Assembly: GCA_910584585.1 (NCBI GenBank)
Contig: CAJUBP010000018.1
Location: forward strand, 1-64,000
Direction: 5' to 3'
Length of the DNA stretch: 64,000 bases
Source: an uncultured Lachnospiraceae bacterium
GTDB taxonomy: Bacteria; Bacillota; Clostridia; Lachnospirales; Lachnospiraceae
The notes under the pieces were generated by a model. The model was not told the DNA's origin. It did not search any database and worked only from the letters and a program-made list of their open reading frames with translations. How positions within the stretch are numbered: position 1 is the stretch's first letter; every line of letters begins with the position of its first letter. Below are positions 25,848 through 32,990 of this stretch, one piece after another. The translations under genes and the position numbers were made by a program.

Positions 25848-26393
25848 TTGAGTAGTAGATTAAAAGAAATTTATCAGAACGAGATCGTAGACGCTCTGAT
25901 GAAAAAATTCGAATATAAAAATGTAATGCAGGTACCGAAGATTGAAAAAGTAATCATCAACATGGGTGTCGGCGAAGCGAAAGAAAACGCGAAACTCCTT
26001 GACGCTGCCGTAAGCGATCTGGAAACCATTACCGGCCAGAAAGCAGTGATTACAAAAGCCAAAAAGTCTGTGGCAAACTTCAAAATCAGAGAGGGAATGC
26101 CCATTGGATGCAAAGTGACGTTAAGAGGCGACAAGATGTATGAATTCGTTGACCGCTTAATCAATCTGGCGCTTCCCCGTGTGCGTGACTTCAGGGGTGT
26201 GAACCCCAATGCATTTGATGGAAGAGGAAATTATGCCCTTGGCATCAAAGAGCAGCTGATTTTCCCGGAAATTGAGTATGACAAGATCGACAAAGTCCGC
26301 GGTATGGATGTTATTTTCGTAACTACAGCAAAAACAGACGAAGAAGGCCGTGAACTGTTGGCACAGTTCAATATGCCATTTGCAAAACAGTAA
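25848..26393 (+). CDS. rplE: 50S ribosomal protein L5
   Basis: 181 residues; binds 5S rRNA and the P-site tRNA. It starts at TTG, which is rare, after AGAGGAGGT at good spacing. KVIINMGVGEAKENAK, LPRVRDFRGVNPNAFDGRGN and GMDVIFVTTAKTDEE are intact. Confidence 0.98.
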   Translation: MSSRLKEIYQNEIVDALMKKFEYKNVMQVPKIEKVIINMGVGEAKENAKLLDAAVSDLETITGQKAVITKAKKSVANFKIREGMPIGCKVTLRGDKMYEFVDRLINLALPRVRDFRGVNPNAFDGRGNYALGIKEQLIFPEIEYDKIDKVRGMDVIFVTTAKTDEEGRELLAQFNMPFAKQ

Positions 26394-26406
26394 GGAGGGA
26401 ATTTCA

Positions 26407-26592
26407 ATGGCAAAAACAGCAATGAAAATCAAACAGCAGCGCAAACAGAAATTCTCTACCAGAGAATACAGCCGCTGCAGAATTTGCGGACGTCCGCATG
26501 CATATTTGAGAAAATACGGAATCTGCAGAATCTGCTTCCGTGAATTAGCTTATAAAGGACAGATTCCAGGTGTTAAAAAGGCGTCTTGGTAG
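26407..26592 (+). CDS. rpsN: 30S ribosomal protein S14, zinc type
   Basis: 61 residues, the short zinc-binding form. Two pairs of Cys (CRICGRPH and CRICFREL) bind the metal. The start is MAKTAMKIKQQRKQ after AAGGAGG. Confidence 0.98.
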   Translation: MAKTAMKIKQQRKQKFSTREYSRCRICGRPHAYLRKYGICRICFRELAYKGQIPGVKKASW

Positions 26593-26616
26593 GCCGGTAA
26601 AGGAGGAAAATATATC

Positions 26617-27018
26617 ATGACAATGAGTGATCCAATCGCAGATATGCTTACAAGAATCCGTAATGCAAATACTGCTAAACATGATACAGTTGATGTTCCG
26701 TCTTCCAAAATGAAGATTGCAATTGCCAACATTCTCGTAGACGAAGGATACATTGCAAAATATGACATAGTAGAAGATGGCAGCTTTAACACAATTCGCA
26801 TTACCTTAAAATACGGTAGTGACAAAAATGAAAAGATTATCACAGGGCTTAAGAGAATTTCCAAACCGGGACTTCGGGTATATGCCGGCAAAAATGAAAT
26901 TCCAAAGGTGCTGGGCGGACTTGGAATTGCAATTCTTTCCACCAATCAGGGTGTTGTAACCGATAAAGAAGCAAGAAGATTAGCAGTAGGCGGAGAAGTA
27001 TTGGCTTATGTATGGTAG
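26617..27018 (+). CDS. rpsH: 30S ribosomal protein S8
   Basis: 133 residues; binds helix 21 of 16S rRNA and in E. coli represses the spc operon. DPIADMLTRIRNANTAKHD and GVVTDKEARRLAVGGEVLAY are typical. ATG 26617 is kept; MSDPIAD six bases on is also possible. Confidence 0.98.
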   Translation: MTMSDPIADMLTRIRNANTAKHDTVDVPSSKMKIAIANILVDEGYIAKYDIVEDGSFNTIRITLKYGSDKNEKIITGLKRISKPGLRVYAGKNEIPKVLGGLGIAILSTNQGVVTDKEARRLAVGGEVLAYVW

Positions 27019-27150
27019 GCATTGAGCACTTAGCGAGGTGTTTTCGAGCTTAGTGCGAAAGCCGTTCCCGAGACTTAGCGGTGGCGAGCCTGCTTTTGGC
27101 GAAGTCAGCGTGTTAGTCGAGCGGAACCTCACAGCGTATAATAAACAATA
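27019..27150. repeat. intergenic repeat between rpsH and rplF
   Basis: A ~130-bp insertion in an otherwise tight operon. It holds GAGCACTTAGCGAGG and GAGCTTAGTGCG, which pair imperfectly, then ACTTAGCGGTGGCGAG. There is no frame and no T-run. Its style matches the dispersed palindromes elsewhere in the window. Confidence 0.5.
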
Positions 27151-27169
27151 AATTACAGGAGGTACGGGC

Positions 27170-27709
27170 ATGTCACGTATAGGAAGAATGCCAATCGCAG
27201 TACCTGCAGGCGTAACTGTAGATATTGCAGAAAATAATCATGTGACTGTGAAAGGTCCGAAGGGTACTTTAGAGAGAACCCTTCCAACGGAAATGGAAAT
27301 CAAATTAGAAGGTTCTGAAGTAACTGTAACAAGACCCAGCGATTTAAAGAAAATGAAATCACTGCACGGTCTGACCAGAACCTTGATTAACAATATGGTA
27401 ATCGGCGTAACCCAGGGCTACACCAAGGAACTGGAAGTAAACGGCGTTGGTTACAGGGCGTCCAAATCAGGAAAAGACTTAACCCTGAATCTGGGATATT
27501 CCCATCCGGTTGTTATGACAGATCCGGAGGGGCTTGAGTCAAAAGTAGAAGGAAATAAAATCACAGTTTCCGGTATTGATAAAGAAAAAGTCGGCCAGTA
27601 CGCAGCGGAAATCAGAGATAAGAGAAGACCTGAGCCGTATAAGGGCAAAGGTATCAAATATGCTGATGAAGTGATTAGGCGTAAAGTTGGTAAGACTGGT
27701 AAAAAATAA
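27170..27709 (+). CDS. rplF: 50S ribosomal protein L6
   Basis: 179 residues; near the factor-binding site. MSRIGRMPIAVPAGV at the N-terminus and RRPEPYKGKGIKYADEVIRR at the C-terminus are diagnostic. It follows the 150-bp spacer but has its own AGGAGG. Confidence 0.98.
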   Translation: MSRIGRMPIAVPAGVTVDIAENNHVTVKGPKGTLERTLPTEMEIKLEGSEVTVTRPSDLKKMKSLHGLTRTLINNMVIGVTQGYTKELEVNGVGYRASKSGKDLTLNLGYSHPVVMTDPEGLESKVEGNKITVSGIDKEKVGQYAAEIRDKRRPEPYKGKGIKYADEVIRRKVGKTGKK

Positions 27710-27728
27710 TTAAAGGAGGAACACAATA

Positions 27729-28097
27729 ATGATTAATAAGAAATCAAGAGCTGAAGTCCGGATGAAAAAGCACAGAAGAATCCGCAATCGTTTCTCCGGT
27801 ACCGCTGAAAGACCGCGTTTGGCAGTGTTTAGAAGCAATAACCATATGTATGCTCAGATCATTGATGACGATAAGCAGCATACACTTGTTTCCGCGTCTA
27901 CACTTCAGAAGGATGTAAAGGCTGAACTGGAGAAAACCAATAACGTAGAAGCGGCAGCGTATCTTGGAACCGTAATCGCAAAGAGAGCGTTGGATAAAGG
28001 CATTACTACAGTTGTCTTCGACAGAGGCGGATATATCTATCAGGGTAAAGTCAAGGCTTTAGCTGATGCTGCAAGAGAAGCCGGGTTAAACTTTTAA
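27729..28097 (+). CDS. rplR: 50S ribosomal protein L18
   Basis: 122 residues; carries 5S rRNA into the large subunit. KKHRRIRNRFSGTAERPRLA and FDRGGYIYQGKVKALADAAR are intact. Confidence 0.98.
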   Translation: MINKKSRAEVRMKKHRRIRNRFSGTAERPRLAVFRSNNHMYAQIIDDDKQHTLVSASTLQKDVKAELEKTNNVEAAAYLGTVIAKRALDKGITTVVFDRGGYIYQGKVKALADAAREAGLNF

Positions 28098-28114
28098 TAG
28101 GAGGAGACAAACAC

Positions 28115-28624
28115 ATGAAACGTACAATCATTGATGCTAGTCAATTGGAATTAACAGAAAAAGTGGTATCAATTAAACGTGTAACGAAAGTTGTAAAAGG
28201 CGGACGTAACATGCGTTTTACAGCTTTGGTTGTTGTTGGTGACAGCAATGGTCATGTAGGCGCAGGTTTAGGAAAAGCAACTGAAATTCCTGAAGCAATC
28301 CGTAAGGGAAAAGAAGACGCAATCAAGAAACTGATTTCTGTAAAATTAGATGATAACAGCAGTATTACCCATGACATTACCGGCAAACACACCGGCGCGT
28401 CTGTATTGCTGAAGAGAGCTCCGGAAGGTACCGGCGTTATTGCCGGCGGTCCTGCGCGTAGCGTATGTGAACTTGCAGGCATTAAAAATATCCGTACAAA
28501 ATCCCTGGGCTCCAATAATAAGCAGAATGTAGTGCTGGCTACAATCAATGCTTTAAGTCAGTTGAAATCTCCGGAAGAAGTAGCAAAACTCCGCGGTAAA
28601 TCTGTAGAAGAGATACTCGGGTAA
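28115..28624 (+). CDS. rpsE: 30S ribosomal protein S5
   Basis: 169 residues; translational fidelity and mRNA unwinding at the entry channel. VVKGGRNMRFTALVVVGD and GHVGAGLGKATEIPEAIRK are canonical. Confidence 0.98.
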   Translation: MKRTIIDASQLELTEKVVSIKRVTKVVKGGRNMRFTALVVVGDSNGHVGAGLGKATEIPEAIRKGKEDAIKKLISVKLDDNSSITHDITGKHTGASVLLKRAPEGTGVIAGGPARSVCELAGIKNIRTKSLGSNNKQNVVLATINALSQLKSPEEVAKLRGKSVEEILG

Positions 28625-28638
28625 GGAGGACATGGAAA

Positions 28639-28821
28639 ATGGCAGAGAAATTAAAAATTACACTTGTAAAATCTACAATCGGCGCTGTGCCAAAGAACCG
28701 CAAAACCGTAGAAGCGTTAGGGTTGAGGAAATTAAACCATTCGGTGGAAATGCCGGATAACGCAGCAATCAGAGGCATGGTCAGACAGGTCAGACATTTA
28801 GTGAAAGTAGAAGAAATTTAA
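28639..28821 (+). CDS. rpmD: 50S ribosomal protein L30
   Basis: 60 residues, the short bacterial form. KITLVKSTIGAVPKNRKTVE and LGLRKLNHSVEMPDN are typical. Confidence 0.97.
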   Translation: MAEKLKITLVKSTIGAVPKNRKTVEALGLRKLNHSVEMPDNAAIRGMVRQVRHLVKVEEI

Positions 28822-28843
28822 GAGAATGTAAGGAGGTGTCAAA

Positions 28844-29284
28844 ATGGACTTATCAAATTTACAACCGGCAGTGGGCTCTAAACACAGCAATAATTTTAGA
28901 AGAGGCCGTGGACATGGTTCCGGAAATGGTAAGACGGCAGGCAAGGGACACAAAGGTCAGAAGGCACGTTCCGGCGCGCCGAGACCAGGGTTCGAGGGCG
29001 GCCAGATGCCATTATACAGACGAATTCCTAAGCGTGGATTTACCAACAGGAATTCCAAGGACATTGTAGCAATTAATGTTCATGTATTGGATGCATTTGA
29101 TAATGATGCAGTTGTAACGGTAGAGGCTTTAATGGAGCGTGGAATCATCAAAAACCCAAGAGACGGTGTTAAGATTCTCGGAGATGGTGAGCTTACCAAG
29201 AAACTTACCGTACAGGTAAATGCCTTCAGTGCAGGTGCAAAAGAAAAGATTGAGGCTCTTGGTGGAAAAGCAGAGGTGATCTAA
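28844..29284 (+). CDS. rplO: 50S ribosomal protein L15
   Basis: 146 residues; late assembly protein. The glycine-rich N-terminal extension (GRGHGSGNGKTAGKGHKGQK) and FEGGQMPLYRRIPKRGF are canonical. The stop overlaps the secY start by one base, which couples their translation. Confidence 0.98.
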   Translation: MDLSNLQPAVGSKHSNNFRRGRGHGSGNGKTAGKGHKGQKARSGAPRPGFEGGQMPLYRRIPKRGFTNRNSKDIVAINVHVLDAFDNDAVVTVEALMERGIIKNPRDGVKILGDGELTKKLTVQVNAFSAGAKEKIEALGGKAEVI

Positions 29285-30606
29285 TGCTGGAGACACTCCG
29301 TAACGCATTTAAAATTAAGGATATCAGGAACCGTATTTTTTATACGTTAGCAATGATGGTTGTCATCAGGCTGGGCTCACAGCTGCCTCTTCCTGGCGTC
29401 AACGCCGAAGTGATTGCAAACTGGTTTGCTTCCAATCAGGGAGCGGATTCGCTGAATTTCTTTAATGCCATCACCGGCGGTTCTTTTGAACAGATGTCAG
29501 TGTTTGCATTGAATATTACGCCCTATATCACATCCTCCATTATTATGCAGCTTCTTACCATTGCCATCCCGAAGCTGGAAGAAATGCAGAAAGATGGAGA
29601 AGACGGAAGAAAGAAAATCGCAGAGATTACCCGTTATGTGACGGTTGCGTTGGCTTTGATTCAGTCCATTGCAATGGCAATCGGATTTGGCCGGGGCGGA
29701 TATCTGGATAAATTTGACGCTCCTCACGTAATTATGATGGTGACCGGATTAACGGCAGGTTCCGCAGTGCTGATGTGGATTGGCGAGAGAATCACGGAAT
29801 TCGGCGTGGGAAATGGTATTTCCATTGTATTGGTAATCAACATTATCTCACGTATACCGGAAGATTTGATGACCCTTTACACTCAGTTTATTGCAAATGC
29901 GCCCAATGTAGGAAATGCAATCATTGCAGCGGCAGTAATTATTGCGGTAATTCTGGTAACGGTTGTTTTCGTTATTATTTTGCAGGATGGCGAACGCAGA
30001 ATTCCGGTGCAGTACAGTAAGAAAATTCAGGGGCGCAAACAGGTAGGCGGGCAGTCCACCCACATTCCCCTGAAAGTAAATACGGCCGGCGTGATTCCAA
30101 TCATTTTTGCCCAGTCCATTATGCAGTTCCCGGTTGTAATTGCGACCATTATGGGAAAAGGCAACGGAACTGGAATCGGAAGCAAGATTCTGCACGGGTT
30201 GTCCCAGTCTTACTGGTGTAATCCAGAGCAGCCCATTTACAGTATCGGTCTGTTGGTATATATTGTGCTGGTGATTGCCTTTGCGTATTTCTATACATCC
30301 ATTACCTTCAATCCGTTGGAGGTTGCCAACAATATGAAACGGCAGGGCGGATTTATTCCGGGAATCAGGCCGGGAAAACCGACCAGTGATTATTTGACAA
30401 AGATCTTGAACTATATCGTATTTATCGGAGCGGTAGGGCTTACGATTGTAGCTGTAATTCCAATTTTCTTTAATGGAGTATTCAGTGCAAATGTGTCTTT
30501 CGGCGGAACATCTATCATCATTATTGTAGGTGTTGTCATTGAGACTTTGAAGCAGATTGAATCTCAAATGCTGGTACGTTATTATAAAGGATTTTTAAAT
30601 GACTAA
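29284..30606 (+). CDS. secY: preprotein translocase channel subunit SecY
   Basis: 440 residues, ten membrane spans. It forms the SecYEG channel through which the signal-peptide proteins in this window would be exported. RLGSQLPLPGVN, FFNAITGGSFEQMSVFALNI, QDGERRIPVQYSKK and ANNMKRQGGFIPGIRPGKPT are diagnostic, the last two being the cytoplasmic loops that contact SecA and the ribosome. Last gene before a 170-bp repeat-bearing spacer. Confidence 0.98.
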   Translation: MLETLRNAFKIKDIRNRIFYTLAMMVVIRLGSQLPLPGVNAEVIANWFASNQGADSLNFFNAITGGSFEQMSVFALNITPYITSSIIMQLLTIAIPKLEEMQKDGEDGRKKIAEITRYVTVALALIQSIAMAIGFGRGGYLDKFDAPHVIMMVTGLTAGSAVLMWIGERITEFGVGNGISIVLVINIISRIPEDLMTLYTQFIANAPNVGNAIIAAAVIIAVILVTVVFVIILQDGERRIPVQYSKKIQGRKQVGGQSTHIPLKVNTAGVIPIIFAQSIMQFPVVIATIMGKGNGTGIGSKILHGLSQSYWCNPEQPIYSIGLLVYIVLVIAFAYFYTSITFNPLEVANNMKRQGGFIPGIRPGKPTSDYLTKILNYIVFIGAVGLTIVAVIPIFFNGVFSANVSFGGTSIIIIVGVVIETLKQIESQMLVRYYKGFLND

Positions 30607-30617
30607 AAACAGATATC

Positions 30618-30751
30618 GTCATGCACAGCCTGCCCTTTGGCGGGCCGTATGGCCATTATAGCAAATGCTCGTCATACGCAGTCTGCCCTTATGGCGGGCC
30701 GTATGGCCATTATAGCAAATGCTCGTTATACGCAGTCTGCTCTTATGGCGG
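30618..30751 (+). repeat. 53-54-bp tandem repeat between secY and adk
   Basis: Two full units and half a third, each beginning GTCATRCRCAG and containing GGCGGGCCGTATGGCCAT and TATAGCAAATGCTC. Each unit has GGCCGTATGGCC-type dyad symmetry. Frames read through it only because 54 is a multiple of three; I do not take them as genes. Confidence 0.85.
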
Positions 30752-30776
30752 TTGTGCAGGAATTAGGAGGTGTCAT

Positions 30777-30845
30777 ATGGCATCTCCTATGGTGTATTTG
30801 CTTTGGAGGGAAGAAGTCCCTCTGCAGGCATTGACAGCAGCATGA
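30777..30845 (+). CDS. possible 22-residue peptide before adk
   Basis: An ATG placed six bases after a perfect TTAGGAGGTG encodes MASPMVYLLWREEVPLQALT and AA, ending 18 bases before the adk start. The ribosome binding site is as good as that of any ribosomal protein gene here. No family is recognised; it may be a leader peptide, a young small gene or a chance frame. Confidence 0.35.
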   Translation: MASPMVYLLWREEVPLQALTAA

Positions 30846-30863
30846 ATATAAGGAGGAGAAAGT

Positions 30864-31508
30864 ATGAAAATTATTATGTTAGGCGCGCCGGGAGCAGGAA
30901 AAGGCACACAGGCAAAACAGATTGCGGATAAATATTCTATCCCGCACATTTCTACCGGAGATATTTTCCGGGCAAACTTAAAAGCAGGAACAGAACTGGG
31001 CAAGAAAGCCAAGGAATATATGGATCAGGGGCTTTTAGTGCCGGATGAACTGACCTGCGATCTGGTCATGGACCGCATCGGCCAGGAAGACTGCAAAAAC
31101 GGATTCGTTCTGGATGGATTTCCAAGGACCATTCCTCAGGCGGAAGCATTGGACAATGCACTTTCAAAAATCAATCAGACCATGGATTATGCCATTGACG
31201 TGGATGTTCCCGATGAGAATATCGTTAACAGAATGTCAGGAAGGCGCGCATGCTTAAACTGCGGCGCAACTTATCACATCGTTTCCATTCCCACAAAAGT
31301 GGAAGGCATATGTGATCGCTGCGGCAGTCAGGTAGTATTGAGAGACGACGATCAGCCGGAAACGGTAAAGAAACGTCTGGATGTTTACCATGAACAGACC
31401 CAGCCATTAATCGACTATTACAAAAAACAGAATATTTTAAAAACCGTAGATGGGACTCAGCCAATGGAAAAAGTATTTGACGCCATTGTGGAAATTTTAG
31501 GAGCGTAA
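30864..31508 (+). CDS. adk: adenylate kinase
   Basis: 214 residues; converts ATP and AMP to two ADP. The P-loop is GAPGAGKGTQ (residues 7-16); the AMP site has HISTGDIFR and GFVLDGFPRTIPQAE. The lid carries four Cys (CLNC and CDRC), so it binds zinc as in other Gram-positives. Its position in the spc operon is standard. Confidence 0.98.
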   Translation: MKIIMLGAPGAGKGTQAKQIADKYSIPHISTGDIFRANLKAGTELGKKAKEYMDQGLLVPDELTCDLVMDRIGQEDCKNGFVLDGFPRTIPQAEALDNALSKINQTMDYAIDVDVPDENIVNRMSGRRACLNCGATYHIVSIPTKVEGICDRCGSQVVLRDDDQPETVKKRLDVYHEQTQPLIDYYKKQNILKTVDGTQPMEKVFDAIVEILGA

Positions 31509-31511
31509 AAA

Positions 31512-32267
31512 ATGTCAGTATCAATTAAATCTGCCAGAGAAATCGAATTAATGCGGGCAGCAGGAAAAATTCTGGAGAAAGTTCACGATAATCTGGGAAG
31601 GGAGTTAAGACCCGAAATGTCCACGTTGGATATTGACCGTCTGGGAGAAGAAATTATTAAAAGTTATGGGTGCATTCCTTCCTTTAAAAATTATAACGGA
31701 TATCCGGCTTCCGTTTGTGTGTCAGTCAATGATGAGGTGGTGCACGGCATTCCCACCAAGAAGCGGCTGATACAGGAAGGAGATATTGTCAGTCTGGATA
31801 TTGGCGTCATCTATAAGGGATACCATTCGGATGCAGCGAGGACCCATGGAATCGGCGAGATTTCTCAGGAGGCCGCATTGTTGATTGAAAGAACCAGGCA
31901 GAGTTTTTTTGAAGGCATTAAATATGCAAAAGAAGGCAATCATCTACATCAGATTTCAAATGCAATTGCCGCTTACGCAGAGAGTTTCGGCTATGGCGTT
32001 GTGCGGGATTTGGTTGGGCACGGCGTTGGAAGCCATCTGCATGAGGATCCTCAGATACCGAATTTTACCCAGAAAAGCAGGGGGATTCGGCTGAAGGCAG
32101 GCATGACCTTGGCAATTGAACCTATGATTAATGCAGGGCGTTACGATGTGGTATGGGAGGAGGATAACTGGACGGTGGTAACACAGGACGGTTCCTTGTC
32201 CGCTCATTACGAAAATACGATTTTGGTGACATCCGGGGAACCGGAAATCTTAACCCTTTCCGAATGA
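31512..32267 (+). CDS. map: methionine aminopeptidase, type I
   Basis: 251 residues; removes the initiator Met from new proteins. Metal ligands are visible in order: Asp of VSLDIGVIY, Asp of HSDAARTHG, His of LVGHGVGSHLHEDP, Glu of LAIEPMIN and Glu of HYENTILV. Start is 4 bp after the adk stop. Confidence 0.97.
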   Translation: MSVSIKSAREIELMRAAGKILEKVHDNLGRELRPEMSTLDIDRLGEEIIKSYGCIPSFKNYNGYPASVCVSVNDEVVHGIPTKKRLIQEGDIVSLDIGVIYKGYHSDAARTHGIGEISQEAALLIERTRQSFFEGIKYAKEGNHLHQISNAIAAYAESFGYGVVRDLVGHGVGSHLHEDPQIPNFTQKSRGIRLKAGMTLAIEPMINAGRYDVVWEEDNWTVVTQDGSLSAHYENTILVTSGEPEILTLSE

Positions 32268-32346
32268 AAGCAGCTTCTGAAAGTAAGAGAGATTAGTCAG
32301 CCTGTGAACAGAAAGCGGAAACGGGCAGAATAAAGGAAACAGTTAT

Positions 32347-32619
32347 ATGGATATCAAATTAGCAATTTCCAGATCGGGTCATGACAAAGACAGTATTTAT
32401 GTAATTGTAAAAGAAGAAGCCAATATGGTATATCTGGCAGATGGCAGTTTAAAGCCATTGGAGAAGCCGAAAAAAAAGAACAGAAAACATATTCAGGTAA
32501 TAAAAAAGCTTCCGAAAGAAATTACAGAAGTCTTTACACAGGAGAATTTTCGGAATGAAGAAATAAAACGGGCCATTAAACTTTATCGCAAAAGTATCAT
32601 GGATGCCCAGCAGGTATAA
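32347..32619 (+). CDS. KOW-domain RNA-binding protein
   Basis: 90 residues with an N-terminal KOW/L14e-like beta barrel (VYLADGSLKPLEKPKKKNRKH) and a helical C-terminus. This small protein is commonly found between map and infA in clostridia. It is probably ribosome-associated but its role is not defined. Confidence 0.85.
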   Translation: MDIKLAISRSGHDKDSIYVIVKEEANMVYLADGSLKPLEKPKKKNRKHIQVIKKLPKEITEVFTQENFRNEEIKRAIKLYRKSIMDAQQV

Positions 32620-32637
32620 AAATCAGGAGGAAACAAG

Positions 32638-32856
32638 ATGTCAAAAGCAGATGTAATCGAAGTAGAAGGAAAAGTGGTTGAAAAGTTACCGAACGCCATG
32701 TTCCAGGTGGAACTGGAAAACGGCCACCAGATTCTGGCGCATATCAGCGGAAAGCTGAGAATGAATTTTATCCGTATTCTGCCGGGAGATAAGGTGACAG
32801 TTGAGATGTCTCCCTATGATTTGACCAAGGGAAGAATCATTTGGAGAGATAAATAG
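32638..32856 (+). CDS. infA: translation initiation factor IF-1
   Basis: 72 residues, an OB-fold that occupies the A site during initiation. KADVIEVEGKVVEKLPNAMF and LPGDKVTVEMSPYDLTKGRI are canonical. In most Firmicutes rpmJ follows directly; here it is 14 kb away, and a terminator follows infA. Confidence 0.98.
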   Translation: MSKADVIEVEGKVVEKLPNAMFQVELENGHQILAHISGKLRMNFIRILPGDKVTVEMSPYDLTKGRIIWRDK

Positions 32857-32881
32857 AAGATTGGAATGACATGAATCTTAT

Positions 32882-32920
32882 AAGGGAAACGCTTCGCAGG
32901 GAGGCATTTCCCTTTTCTTA
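32882..32920 (+). terminator. terminator after infA
   Basis: AAGGGAAA (32882-32889) pairs with TTTCCCTT (32907-32914), followed by TTCTTATC. It closes the S10-spc transcript. Confidence 0.7.
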
Positions 32921-32934
32921 TCTATTTAGCGGAA

Positions 32935-32978
32935 CTGCCGGATGCCCCTTGCATACAACCCGGGCAATCCGGCAGTGA
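32935..32978. other. inverted repeat at the left edge of the envelope-gene insert
   Basis: ACTGCCGGAT and ATCCGGCAGT form a perfect 10-bp dyad around 24 bases, and GGAACTGCCGG recurs at 32995. It may end the minus-strand deacetylase transcript, though no T-run follows. Confidence 0.5.
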
Positions 32979-32990
32979 TAAAATCCAGAT

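Noticed and set aside
30621..30845. 74-residue frame with GGPYGHYSKCSSYAVC repeats
   Set aside because: It arises from the 54-bp DNA repeat being a multiple of three; there is no ribosome binding site at its first ATG. Only its last 22 codons have one, and these are listed separately.
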